From positions 1 through 23,916 of IMG/VR virus record IMGVR_UViG_3300017749_000130: a DNA stretch of 23,916 nt, one strand, 5' to 3'. Of this stretch, positions 13,834 to 21,200 are shown in pieces. Position 1 is the first letter of the stretch, and each line of letters begins with the position of its first letter. This DNA comes from a virus. The notes beneath the pieces were generated by a model that did not search any database, had not been told where the DNA came from, and saw only the letters and a list, made by a program, of their open reading frames with translations. A program made the translations under genes and the position numbers.

Positions 13834-14948
13834 TATTTGTCAGTATCGTAGTTATATGCACATTGTGTATACAATTGTTTTAACTTGCTCTTTAGTCTTA
13901 TCGTCAAATCATCGTCTTGTTTCATACTATCAATATACATATTACAAAGATTAAGAATATTGTAATTCTTATACATCTCTTCAATTTCATCTATATCATA
14001 AAAGTCTTTATCGATATATGAATCTTCTTCGTAAATATTAGGCTCTAATTTTCTTGATATATGTTGTATCTCATTAACCAACTGGCTCAATGCATTGGTT
14101 GTGGCGATTTGTGAAGGTACGAATAGATCTACAAAGTTATTTTCTATTTGCTCCTTAAACTTGCCAAGAGGCATATCATATAGAGCTTTAATATTGTATC
14201 TTAAAAACTTGGGGGAAATATGATTCTCAAAGAAAGTCTCTTCCATTGTTTCTAGATTAACTAGATCAAATCCTTTCGGATTATCTCTATCGGATCTTGT
14301 TAATTGATATGGTACACCGACCATTAGTAGTTTACCTCTTTCCTGTCTGAAGTGGATATGACCAGAGTAAACTCTTGTATATTTGTCATAGATGTTAGAA
14401 TCTGTACCATGCTCATTCTTAACTTTAGCATTAAGGTAAATACCTCTAACTTCTGAGTGACAATATACAATATCTGCTTGTGGATAATCTGCTAGAGTTT
14501 CTGCTTCATGTTCTGCATCTCTTCTCCATGGCATTAATAATACATTCTTACCAGACCAATTTAAAAGTTCTGGCTCTTTGTAAACCTGTACATTAGGAAT
14601 CCATTTTAAACTATCGATTGATGAAATATCATTTGACTTTTTAGCCCAAATATCATGGTTACCGCAAATTACATAACATGGCAAAATCTGACCTAGTCTT
14701 TCAAATAGATCCACGGCATAGCTTAATACCTTAATATTAATAGACTGTCTATTATCAAAGGTATCTCCTACTTGTACTAATACATCACCTGGTTGTACAT
14801 GCTTCTTCAATGTTGGGATAAACATATTCTCGAAGAAGTCTTTTTGGATATTTAGCCACTCGACCGAGTTTGCTCTTACACCAAAGTGTAAGTCTCCAAG
14901 GACCCATACTCTTTTGGCTCCTTGTTTAATTACCTTAGGTTCAATCAT
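13833..14948 (-). CDS. 47: Recombination nuclease subunit, gp47 (SbcD/Mre11 family)
   Basis: Mn-dependent nuclease partner of gp46. The 371 residues (T4: 339) carry the metallophosphoesterase set: GDLHFG (D19, H21), GDTFDNR (D62), GNHD (96-99), an HSEVRG His and SGHIHF near residue 200. The C-terminal ~150 residues form the helical capping/gp46-binding part, with FVDLFVPSQIATTNALSQLV, and an acidic helix with EEDSYIDKDFYDIDEIEEMY. The start codon at 14948 directly follows the stop of the upstream gene without a gap, and its stop overlaps the gp46 start, so the three genes are likely translated together. Confidence 0.95.
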   Translation of the reverse strand: MIEPKVIKQGAKRVWVLGDLHFGVRANSVEWLNIQKDFFENMFIPTLKKHVQPGDVLVQVGDTFDNRQSINIKVLSYAVDLFERLGQILPCYVICGNHDIWAKKSNDISSIDSLKWIPNVQVYKEPELLNWSGKNVLLMPWRRDAEHEAETLADYPQADIVYCHSEVRGIYLNAKVKNEHGTDSNIYDKYTRVYSGHIHFRQERGKLLMVGVPYQLTRSDRDNPKGFDLVNLETMEETFFENHISPKFLRYNIKALYDMPLGKFKEQIENNFVDLFVPSQIATTNALSQLVNEIQHISRKLEPNIYEEDSYIDKDFYDIDEIEEMYKNYNILNLCNMYIDSMKQDDDLTIRLKSKLKQLYTQCAYNYDTDK

Positions 14949-15386
14949 TTAAAATAACTTTTTAATGTTCTTCTTTTCTAAAATACCAGTTTTAAGATCT
15001 AGCTCTTGTATTAAATCCTCTTTATATACATTTGAAAGTGAACTATAAAATTTTGTAGGTTTTATATCAAAATAAACACACATTTCACTAAAAATATCAA
15101 TCCTAGACCATTTCGCTCCCATTTCATCTACAATATATCCATAAACTTCATTTATATCATTTTTTCTAAGTTTATTACATTTACCTAATTCATCTACTTC
15201 GTTAAATACTTTAAACCTAGAAAGTCCAATTAATTTATGAATTTTCCTGGCAATCATATCAAAATGAATTCTTTCTTCTTCATCTTGATTTTGTTTTATA
15301 CTAGGGTCTAGTTCAAAGCTAATATTACCTAGTTCAAATTCAGGAGTGTCAAAATTATTATTAAAAATTTTATCATTTTTTGCCAT
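14949..15386 (-). CDS. 33: Candidate late transcription co-activator, gp33-like
   Basis: T4 gp33 (112 aa) bridges the polymerase beta-flap and the sliding clamp to activate late promoters. This 145-residue protein has an acidic N-terminal extension and a helical middle with HFDMIARKIHKLIGLSRFKV. The C-terminal half resembles gp33 by eye: YGYIVDEMGAKWSRIDIFSE, then MCVYFDIKPTKFYSSLSNVY and KEDLIQEL. T4 reads IIEKMVEEFGMSYLEATTAF, then LEENSIPETQF and IPSGIIEKIQSEA. It ends NIKKLF, a short basic-hydrophobic tail where T4 gp33 has its clamp-binding LDFLL; the polymerase fragment in this window ends ALF. Identity is low and the gene lies between gp41 and gp47, not beside 32/59 as in T4, so the call is tentative. 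Confidence 0.5.
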   Translation of the reverse strand: MAKNDKIFNNNFDTPEFELGNISFELDPSIKQNQDEEERIHFDMIARKIHKLIGLSRFKVFNEVDELGKCNKLRKNDINEVYGYIVDEMGAKWSRIDIFSEMCVYFDIKPTKFYSSLSNVYKEDLIQELDLKTGILEKKNIKKLF

Positions 15387-15401
15387 AGTGTGTTTATTAT
15401 T

Positions 15402-16718
15402 TTATATTGAATGAATATTTGAGTTGGACATTTCATGTGTCTCTTGAAGTCTCATATAATTCCAATCTATATTTAGTTTACATTTTGTTCCCTTACCCTC
15501 ACCATCTCTAATCTTTAATACTTTTAACCAGTATTCTTGATTAGCTCTCATTAAATCGTCTTGAATAATACCAAGCATTACATCTGCTGTATGTGAAAGT
15601 CCTGCAGATTCTGCGATGTCAGTCATAGTTATGTCCGATGCATTATAGCCTGATCTTGTTATTTGGGTTGCGGTTACGATCAACCAGTCATTACGAATAC
15701 CCATAGCACGAAGGTCCTCTGCAATTTGCTTGATCTTCATATATGTATTCTCCGTATTTTGGTTACGATAATTGGCTAAGATATTAATATAGTCAATTAC
15801 AACTGCGCCCACTTTAATTTGTCTTTCTTCTTCAATTTGATTTACATAAGCTTCAATATCTAGTACTGTAGCTTGCGATGTAGGAAACTGTTTTACATAT
15901 AGGTTACCAGGAGGAGTAAATCCATCACCTACAGTTTCTAACCTACGTTTAATATGTTCTTTATTCTTAGCTTTCTCTGCATACTCATTAATGTTAACTG
16001 AAAGTAGATTAGAACCAATTCTTTTTACAAATTTATGTGCTGCCATCTCTGCAGTAATAACTACAGTATTAGTTCCCATCTTTACGAAATTGGCTGCATC
16101 ATTCGCTAAGTAAATAGACTTACCAATATTTTGTTCACCTGCATAAACGATTAAGTTACCACCTTTGTCATAACCACCACTTAACATATCATCTAAGAAA
16201 TTGTAACCTGTACTTACCTTTTCAGTTTCTTTCTGATCGTGAGCTTCCCAATCAAAGAAGTCTAGACCTAGATCTGAATTAAATGTCAGATTATTTCTAT
16301 CATTGATAATACCTTTTACTTTGGTTACAATTGATTCTACATTTTCTGGAGTAACCTGTGTAGTTTTAATAAATTCAATTGTATCTGTAAATGAAGTGTT
16401 AAATGTTCTCCATTTAATCCAAGATTCTGCAGTAGATGTTAACCACTCTTCATCATACTTATTTAAGTCTACCTCAAATATAATATTAAGAATATTTTCA
16501 CTAACTCGTTCTTTAGATTTAGGATGGTTTTTTACAAGAAGTTCTAATTGCTCTTTAGAAGGAGTCTCATTGAATTTAGTATAAAACTTATTAGCTAAAA
16601 AGCTTAATGCATCAATTTCTTCTGATGTATAAAAGCCTGATTTAATTGCTTGTAGATATTTAACTTTTTCTAATGAAAGTCTAAAAAATATTTTTTCAAA
16701 ATCTTGTCCGAACTGCAT
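15402..16718 (-). CDS. 41: Replicative DNA helicase, gp41 (DnaB family)
   Basis: Hexameric 5'-3' helicase of the replication fork. The 438 residues (T4: 475) show an N-terminal helical domain (1-140), a linker and a RecA-like motor: KVSTGYNFLDDMLSGG, Walker A GEQNIGKS (194-201), TAEMAAHKF (motif 1a), Walker B VVIDYINIL (D309), sensor ATQITRSG (motif H4 region) and SAGLSHTADVMLGI. The C-terminus (LQETHEMSNSNIHSI) is polar. No separate primase gene (gp61) is seen here. It follows the 99-residue unknown gene by 8 nt and precedes the gp33 candidate by 15 nt. Confidence 0.95.
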   Translation of the reverse strand: MQFGQDFEKIFFRLSLEKVKYLQAIKSGFYTSEEIDALSFLANKFYTKFNETPSKEQLELLVKNHPKSKERVSENILNIIFEVDLNKYDEEWLTSTAESWIKWRTFNTSFTDTIEFIKTTQVTPENVESIVTKVKGIINDRNNLTFNSDLGLDFFDWEAHDQKETEKVSTGYNFLDDMLSGGYDKGGNLIVYAGEQNIGKSIYLANDAANFVKMGTNTVVITAEMAAHKFVKRIGSNLLSVNINEYAEKAKNKEHIKRRLETVGDGFTPPGNLYVKQFPTSQATVLDIEAYVNQIEEERQIKVGAVVIDYINILANYRNQNTENTYMKIKQIAEDLRAMGIRNDWLIVTATQITRSGYNASDITMTDIAESAGLSHTADVMLGIIQDDLMRANQEYWLKVLKIRDGEGKGTKCKLNIDWNYMRLQETHEMSNSNIHSI

Positions 16719-16726
16719 ATTATTTT

Positions 16727-17026
16727 TTATTCAAATGGATTAACTATTATTTTAAAAGCCTCTTTACCGGGCTCTTCATTTGTTTGTTCGCATAAACCCA
16801 TAGTAACTAATTCCTTTGCAGACTCTAAAATCTTTGTATGATCTGAATCTGGGAATCTATAAGTTTTTAATGCATGGTAGGTAAAGCTACCTTTATATCT
16901 GTCAGGATTTCTATTACATAGTTTTACTTCAGCTTGTAAAACATCTAGAGCGGTTGGATAATCTGGTAAATCTTTTTCTATCCCTAGGATATACTTGATT
17001 GGCAGTTTATCTTTATTCAGTTTCAC
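16727..17026 (-). CDS. Uncharacterised 99-residue protein between uvsX and gp41
   Basis: Starts with GTG at 17026, overlapping the end of uvsX by 14 nt; no ATG exists near the N-terminus. It looks like a small helix-rich domain: PTALDVLQAEVKLCNRNPDR, then KGSFTYHALKTYRFPD, a helix HTKILESAKELVTMGLCEQT and a last strand EAFKIIVNPF. The order helix-helix-strand with a terminal beta hairpin is reminiscent of winged-helix folds, but no defining motif is seen. Its place between recombinase and helicase makes a replication accessory role reasonable; T4 loader gp59 is much larger (217 aa) and I see no similarity. Confidence 0.7.
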   Translation of the reverse strand: MKLNKDKLPIKYILGIEKDLPDYPTALDVLQAEVKLCNRNPDRYKGSFTYHALKTYRFPDSDHTKILESAKELVTMGLCEQTNEEPGKEAFKIIVNPFE

Positions 17027-18125
17027 CTAGCTCTATTAATTCGTCAATATCAAGTTCTCTATGTTCTGTACTGTAATTGAAGAGTGGCTGAATTTTCTTT
17101 TCAATTTTCTGTAAGATTTCTTGAGTAAAAACTTTATCTGTAAAAAATTCAGAATTGGGTACTGCTTCATCTAGATGTTTACAAATCCAACCCCTTGCGG
17201 TAGCCTTAGGAGTTTTAACTCCCTTTTCAATACTACCCTTTGCAATACCGATTTCTTCCCAATCAATATATTGTTCTAGTCCAACAAATCTATTCATACC
17301 TTCTGTAAAGTGTAAATGAAATTTAATTGGATGTGGTTTTGCAAATCTGTTTTTATTTGGTTTAGCTGTTACAATAATACCAGTCTTTTCACCACCTTCT
17401 TTTAACTGAGCTTTACCTAAGAATAAAACTATTGAAGCTGCATATTCTGGTCCAGTACCACCACCTGCTACAGTCTGGGAAATAAATGACTGTGTTTGAT
17501 ATGTATGGTTAGTAAACAAGAATGGGATCTTAAGATCCGCAAGTGGTGTCATAATAATTCTAAAGATAGATTTAAGAACTTTCGATCTAGTCATATCTGA
17601 TTTCTCAGAACCTGACTTAGCGTCTTCAATCTCTTTCATTGTTGCTAAGTTACCAGCAGAATCTAAGATAATCATAATCTTAGGTACTTCACCACCAGCT
17701 CTTTTTACCTCTTGCATTTTTGAAGTAATAGATGTTACAGAAGTTCTAAACTCTTGTACAGTATTACATGGTTGGTAATTGACTTTAGTAGTATCAATAC
17801 CAAACTTCTTCATTAGTTCTCTATCAACTGCTGCTTCTGAATCATAAAAAATAACACTATATCCCATATCAATTGCTCTTGCAATAGAGTTTAGAATCAA
17901 ATAAGTTTTACCAGTTCCTGAAGGACCTGCAATTGAACAAGATCTATTATTAGGCCAACCTCTAAAAAGTGAACCACTGACACATGCGTTTAAGTGATAG
18001 TTACCAGTGTCAATCCATTCTGTAACCTCACTAAAATTAGAATGTTCCATAACGGAACCTAGCGGATTAAGGTCCGCTAATTCTTTATTAATGTCATCAA
18101 AACTAAATGTTTTCTTTTTTGCCAT
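17013..18125 (-). CDS. uvsX: RecA-like recombinase, UvsX
   Basis: Strand-exchange protein for recombination-dependent replication and repair. The 370 residues (T4: 391) carry Walker A GPSGTGKT (67-74), VIFYDSEAAVDRELMKKFGI (the acidic strand after Walker A), Walker B IMIILDS (D155) and TNHTYQT. The glycine-rich DNA-binding L2 loop AGGGTGPEYAASIVLFLG follows, then KPNKNRFAKPHPIKFHLHF, as in UvsX. The acidic C-terminus (LDIDELIELGETE) fits regulatory tails of RecA-type proteins. ATG 18125 lies after a 47-nt gap with a TATAA-type box, so it may head its own transcript. No uvsY is visible next to it. Confidence 0.95.
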   Translation of the reverse strand: MAKKKTFSFDDINKELADLNPLGSVMEHSNFSEVTEWIDTGNYHLNACVSGSLFRGWPNNRSCSIAGPSGTGKTYLILNSIARAIDMGYSVIFYDSEAAVDRELMKKFGIDTTKVNYQPCNTVQEFRTSVTSITSKMQEVKRAGGEVPKIMIILDSAGNLATMKEIEDAKSGSEKSDMTRSKVLKSIFRIIMTPLADLKIPFLFTNHTYQTQSFISQTVAGGGTGPEYAASIVLFLGKAQLKEGGEKTGIIVTAKPNKNRFAKPHPIKFHLHFTEGMNRFVGLEQYIDWEEIGIAKGSIEKGVKTPKATARGWICKHLDEAVPNSEFFTDKVFTQEILQKIEKKIQPLFNYSTEHRELDIDELIELGETE

Positions 18126-18139
18126 TTTATTATTTTTAT

Positions 18140-18160
18140 TTATTGTTATATGGTAGTATT
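18140..18160 (-). promoter_or_regulatory. Possible promoter of uvsX (CCATATAACAATA)
   Basis: The minus strand in the 47-nt gap before uvsX has CATATAAC (18143-18150), similar to CATATAATAG before gp55 and TATATAATTA before the clamp gene. Three replication or regulatory genes sharing this form, and not the AGATATATAAA form, hints at a different promoter class. Weak evidence. Confidence 0.25.
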
Positions 18161-18172
18161 TGATATAGTTTC

Positions 18173-18382
18173 CTATACCTTATCTAGTACGTTATCGTCT
18201 CCAAACTCTTCTTTCTCTTTAGCCCTAAGTTCGTTAAGCTCTTTTGTAAGCTCTTTAGCTCTATCAGAAAGACTGTCGATATTTACTTGAATATCTGCTA
18301 AACCATGTAAAATTCTTTGATATTCTAGAATATACTTTTGTTGATTTTTTGGTAAATCCTCTATATTAATTCCTTCTGCCAT
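18173..18382 (-). CDS. Small coiled-coil protein, unknown
   Basis: A 69-residue protein starting at ATG 18382 in a TAATG overlap with the preceding small gene. It begins MAEGINIEDLPKNQQKYILE and continues as one long charged helix with heptad-like hydrophobics (ILHGLADIQVNIDSLSDRAK, then ELTKELNELRAKEK), ending acidic. The size and helix recall small phage replication or anti-host accessory proteins, but nothing identifies it. It is co-transcribed with the polymerase fragment. Confidence 0.65.
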   Translation of the reverse strand: MAEGINIEDLPKNQQKYILEYQRILHGLADIQVNIDSLSDRAKELTKELNELRAKEKEEFGDDNVLDKV

Positions 18383-18561
18383 TAATCGTATCCTAATATT
18401 GCATCGTCCCTAGTACCTTCATCATTGAAAATATCTAGTTGATTTGGGTTTTCTACTTCTTTTAATTTTTTAACTTCCCAATAGGCTCTTCTAACTGCCT
18501 CTCCTAATTGCATATCGTTTGGAAATTTTTCTACTAGTTGGTTAATTTGTTCTATTGTCAT
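18382..18561 (-). CDS. Small 59-residue protein after the polymerase fragment, unknown
   Basis: I choose ATG 18561 (MTIEQINQLVEKF), which leaves a 4-nt gap to the polymerase stop at 18566. An upstream in-frame ATG at 18585 would add MHQHYFKI and overlap the polymerase by 20 nt, and is less likely. Two helices are predicted (QINQLVEKFPNDMQLGEAVR, then AYWEVKKLKEV) with a loose acidic tail DEGTRDDAILGYD. Within the tail, NQLDIF resembles a clamp-binding QxxLxxF-type peptide only loosely. Function unknown. Confidence 0.6.
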   Translation of the reverse strand: MTIEQINQLVEKFPNDMQLGEAVRRAYWEVKKLKEVENPNQLDIFNDEGTRDDAILGYD

Positions 18562-18565
18562 AATT

Positions 18566-19774
18566 TTAAAATAATGCTGATGCATAAATCAGGTTAGTGT
18601 CTAATGTCTGTAATTTAATAGCTTTTAATACTCTATTAAGTGGGTCAATCATACACTTTTCAAATTGTGTATCATAGTCTACTTTAGGTGCGATCTCATA
18701 AGGATGTTCACCTGGTAAATAAGCAAATACTTCAGAGATTGGAGTTTTACAATTGTAGATCTTAAGCTTCTCACCGTTACCAATCAATTTATATTTGTTT
18801 TTATATTTAGAATTGTTATTCAAGTTATAGTTATAGTAACCTGCTGCCTTTACATTAGCTGGACATTTTAGTCCTACTTGAAATTCAATTTGGTCATCTA
18901 CAATATACTTTTCAATATTATTAGTTCTTCTATTAAATGAGATGTCGTCAATATTTGCTAATGCAAATTCTTTTTTAGTCTCTTTCATAAAGCTAACTAA
19001 TTGTTGTAGCTCTTCAGCGCCAGGTGTTTTCTGTGACCTGAATAAAATTCTAAGTGCTTCTACTAATTTCTCTCTTGCAAACTTTGGTGTAGAAGATTGA
19101 ATAGTATCAAAGCCGATTGTCTTTACTTTCTTAAGCGATGAATGTCTATCAGTAGTTTCTAGTTTATCATCCCATGCAATATTTTGAATATACTTTTTCT
19201 TTGACATCCAAATACCATTATATGCAAGAGATTCTAGTTCAAAGAATAAGAAGTTATCAGTATTAGATACATCAGCATATTTTTGCATACATTTAGTAAT
19301 ATAGTCTTGAAGTCTAAATGCATAGAACGCTAGGATAAATTCATCAATAGGTAAAACATTATCTTCATCTTCCCAGATAATAGATTCATAAAGGTCTTGA
19401 AACTGAACGTAACATGAATCTGTGTCAATATAAATTACTGCAGGTTTTTCAATTTTACCCTTTACTTTAATATTGAATTGTTCGTGTACTTTAGTATCTT
19501 TATGCCAAAAATCATTAACGTATTTGTTAAGGATGGTTTCGGAATAAAGAATAGCATCTTTACCTTGTTTAGTAATGGACTCTGCAATATCAATATTAAA
19601 AAAGTGAAACCACTTATTACCGAATGCACCATAAATAGAGTTAAGAGTAAGTTTTACAGCTTGTTCATAAGCAGTATACTTAGCGGAGAGTTGCTTGTAA
19701 TGTTTTACAAGCACTTCCGCCTCTTCTTTACTTAGTTGATCGGTTGGTTTATTTTCTAATGCAGTAACATCCAT
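18566..19774 (-). CDS. 43: DNA polymerase (gp43), C-terminal half only
   Basis: Family B replicative polymerase, but only 402 residues against 898 in T4. It opens in the fingers domain: after ~40 helical residues comes motif B, AVKLTLNSIYGAFGN (K41, N45, Y48, G49; T4: LKLTLNSLYGALGN). Motif C YIDTDS (D117, D119) and the KKKY motif (192-195) follow, then the thumb region and a short hydrophobic C-terminus ALF that could bind the clamp. The 3'-5' exonuclease, the N-terminal domain and palm motif A (the first catalytic Asp, DxxSLYP) are absent, and the adjacent upstream gene is the clamp with a 3-nt gap. The other half must be encoded elsewhere for an active enzyme. The fragment is not decayed: motifs intact, normal start, tight operon. 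Confidence 0.93.
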   Translation of the reverse strand: MDVTALENKPTDQLSKEEAEVLVKHYKQLSAKYTAYEQAVKLTLNSIYGAFGNKWFHFFNIDIAESITKQGKDAILYSETILNKYVNDFWHKDTKVHEQFNIKVKGKIEKPAVIYIDTDSCYVQFQDLYESIIWEDEDNVLPIDEFILAFYAFRLQDYITKCMQKYADVSNTDNFLFFELESLAYNGIWMSKKKYIQNIAWDDKLETTDRHSSLKKVKTIGFDTIQSSTPKFAREKLVEALRILFRSQKTPGAEELQQLVSFMKETKKEFALANIDDISFNRRTNNIEKYIVDDQIEFQVGLKCPANVKAAGYYNYNLNNNSKYKNKYKLIGNGEKLKIYNCKTPISEVFAYLPGEHPYEIAPKVDYDTQFEKCMIDPLNRVLKAIKLQTLDTNLIYASALF

Positions 19775-19777
19775 TTA

Positions 19778-20521
19778 TTACGCAGTTTGACAAGTTGATA
19801 CTGTAAGTAATGTACTAGATTCTGTAGATTCAAATACGATTTTAGAATCTGAAATATGCACTGTTTGCTCTTCTTTATCTAAAAGGTTTAAGTATTTCTT
19901 GTAAACTGTTACTGCTCCAGATCCATTTGATTCTGGATTAATTGTAGCGTTAAATGATTTCCCACTTACTGCAACTCCTGTGCCATTAGCTTTTACGCTG
20001 AAAGTCTCATCTTTATCTAAGCCAAATAGATTTTTAACTTTATTAATAGTATGCGTATCCATTGTAAAACTAAATTTAGTATCGTCAGTTGCGAAAATAG
20101 CTGCTTGTTGATCCGGTGTTAGGTCTTTAAATCCTAATGAAGGCTCTGAACAAGATAGAGTAATTTCTAACTCATCATTAAAGATTCTAAGTGTAGATGC
20201 AACGAACTCATTTTCGTTTTCTAAGAACTCAATTTCACCTTTGATAGCATCATGCTCAAAGTGTTTAATTGCATCAATTACTTTAGCTCCTTCAAAGAAA
20301 GCTACTTTCATTTCCTTATCAGTATCTGGAAATTCACTGATTTGGAAGATTTTATCACATGGAATATTATGTGATTTTACTGCGTCTCTCTGTGGTAGAT
20401 AAACTGCAGAATGTATTTGTCCATCTTTAATTTTCATATAGACAAATGAGTCAATAAGCTTTACACGGTTAATAAACCCTGTTAGCTCGTGCTGGTCAAT
20501 TCGATCAATTTGTAATTTCAT
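19778..20521 (-). CDS. 45: Sliding clamp / processivity factor, gp45-like
   Basis: The T4 clamp is a trimeric ring that tethers polymerase and, with gp33 and gp55, activates late transcription. The 247 residues (T4 gp45: 228) show a two-domain clamp-like pattern of strands and helices. The N-terminal part has MKLQIDRIDQHELTGFINRV and DSFVYMKIKDGQIHSAV, and a central AKVIDAIKHFEHDAIKGEIE. A second domain begins DTKFSFTMDTHTINKVKNLF, then DETFSVKANGTGVAVSGKSF, and ends with KIVFESTESSTLLTVSTCQT. The helix after FTMDTHTI matches T4 KAEDLQQLLRVSRGL in position. Sequence identity is low, so the call leans on fold pattern, length and position immediately before gp43, as in T4 (45-44-62-regA-43). 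The loader genes 44/62 are not between them. Confidence 0.72.
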   Translation of the reverse strand: MKLQIDRIDQHELTGFINRVKLIDSFVYMKIKDGQIHSAVYLPQRDAVKSHNIPCDKIFQISEFPDTDKEMKVAFFEGAKVIDAIKHFEHDAIKGEIEFLENENEFVASTLRIFNDELEITLSCSEPSLGFKDLTPDQQAAIFATDDTKFSFTMDTHTINKVKNLFGLDKDETFSVKANGTGVAVSGKSFNATINPESNGSGAVTVYKKYLNLLDKEEQTVHISDSKIVFESTESSTLLTVSTCQTA

Positions 20522-20544
20522 CTAAGTATATTTTTTGTTTGATA

Positions 20545-20574
20545 ATTATATAGTAAAATGCTAGTTAGTTTCAA
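20545..20574 (-). promoter_or_regulatory. Possible promoter of the clamp/polymerase operon
   Basis: On the minus strand TTG (20574-20572) is followed after 19 nt by TATATAAT (20552-20545), close to the -33/-7 spacing of Bacteroidetes promoters, although the downstream element does not match TAnnTTTG well. It lies directly behind the terminator of the outer-membrane gene, where a new promoter is needed. Confidence 0.3.
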
Positions 20575-20606
20575 TAAAAAACCCAGGGATCCTAGAAACC
20601 CTGGGT
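20575..20606 (-). terminator. Rho-independent terminator after the outer-membrane gene
   Basis: ACCCAGGG (20581-20588) and CCCTGGGT (20599-20606) form a perfect 8-bp stem with a 10-nt loop; on the minus strand it is followed by TTTTTATTG. It isolates the outer-membrane gene from the replication operon. Confidence 0.9.
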
Positions 20607-20629
20607 ATTTCAAACCAAATCTGATTAGC

Positions 20630-21046
20630 TTAGAATTTTAAGCCAAATCCGATTTGAAGGTTAGTAGTTTCAGCTCCTAAATCGTAAACGATTTTTGGAT
20701 CTACAAACATTGCTCCTTTGTGGAACTCAAACATTTTACCTACACCTAATTGAGCTTGATCGAAATCAAAGTCGTTTAGTGCAACATAGCCAAAAAAGCC
20801 TTTATGGAAATATCTTCCTTCTAGACCTAAGACCATGTCTTCTGTTGAGTCAGCTTGTGTCAAATTCATTCCAACCATATAGTTGTCAGAAAAAGCATAG
20901 CCAATTGTTGGCTGGATTGATAACTCAGTCCAAGCCGTGTTAGTAATATCGCCAGTACCTACGTACCAGTCACCTTTTGCATTTTGTGCATTTACACTTA
21001 AAGTTGTTAAAACTGCAAGCGTCATTGTTAAAATAAAATTTTTCAT
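20630..21046 (-). CDS. Small outer-membrane beta-barrel protein with signal peptide
   Basis: A 138-residue protein starting MKNFILTMTLAVLTTLSVNA, a typical signal peptide with likely cleavage after A20 (VNA-Q), giving a 118-residue mature chain. The rest alternates short amphipathic strands with turns (LSIQPTIGYAFSDNYMVGMN, then MVLGLEGRYFHKGFFGYVAL, ALNDFDFDQAQLGVGKMF and TTNLQIGFGLKF). It ends in Phe, the C-terminal signature of outer-membrane barrels, and has length for about 8 strands. Barrels of this size occur in Bacteroidetes (OmpX/OmpW-like or porin-like proteins). It is a single-gene unit between two terminators, with a TATAAATA box upstream, so late expression is likely. A role in changing the host surface (blocking re-adsorption) or stabilising the envelope is speculation; host origin is likely. 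Confidence 0.8.
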   Translation of the reverse strand: MKNFILTMTLAVLTTLSVNAQNAKGDWYVGTGDITNTAWTELSIQPTIGYAFSDNYMVGMNLTQADSTEDMVLGLEGRYFHKGFFGYVALNDFDFDQAQLGVGKMFEFHKGAMFVDPKIVYDLGAETTNLQIGFGLKF

Positions 21047-21082
21047 TTGTTAATTAATTTGGTTTATTGATTATTTGAAATA

Positions 21083-21175
21083 CTAGTCTACTCTAGGAAT
21101 TGATGAGCTAGTATTAGCCGCCGAGTCGGAATCGGAGGTTTGCTTTAATATTTTTGTTAACGATTTATCGTTCAT
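21083..21175 (-). CDS. Possible 30-residue Ser-rich peptide upstream of the outer-membrane gene
   Basis: ATG at 21175, preceded by ACAAAGAA, opens a 30-codon frame ending in TAG at 21083. The peptide begins MNDKSLTKILKQ, continues with a Ser/Asp/Ala/Thr-rich stretch (DSDSAANTSSS) and ends IPRVD. It lies 18 nt after a TATAAATA box and 36 nt before the outer-membrane gene. Codons are plausible but include GC-richer ones (tcg, gcg, gac) than neighbours. It may be a small late protein or chance; no homology can be claimed. Confidence 0.35.
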   Translation of the reverse strand: MNDKSLTKILKQTSDSDSAANTSSSIPRVD

Positions 21176-21192
21176 TTCTTTGTTAATGTGCT

Positions 21193-21200
21193 TATTTATA
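21193..21200 (-). promoter_or_regulatory. T4-type late promoter box TATAAATA
   Basis: Exact T4 late consensus TATAAATA followed by AGC, as in the copy at 12134-12141. It is placed to transcribe the 30-residue frame and the outer-membrane gene after the nrdA terminator. Promoter use is inferred from the presence of gp55. Confidence 0.5.

Noticed and set aside
18562-18585. Longer start for the 59-residue gene, adding MHQHYFKI
   Set aside because: It would overlap the polymerase end by 20 nt, while ATG 18561 gives a clean 4-nt gap and the usual A-rich leader.
19750-19800. Frameshift or intron hiding the polymerase N-terminal half
   Set aside because: The clamp gene ends 3 nt before the polymerase ATG and is intact; there is no leftover coding sequence for an exonuclease domain in the window.
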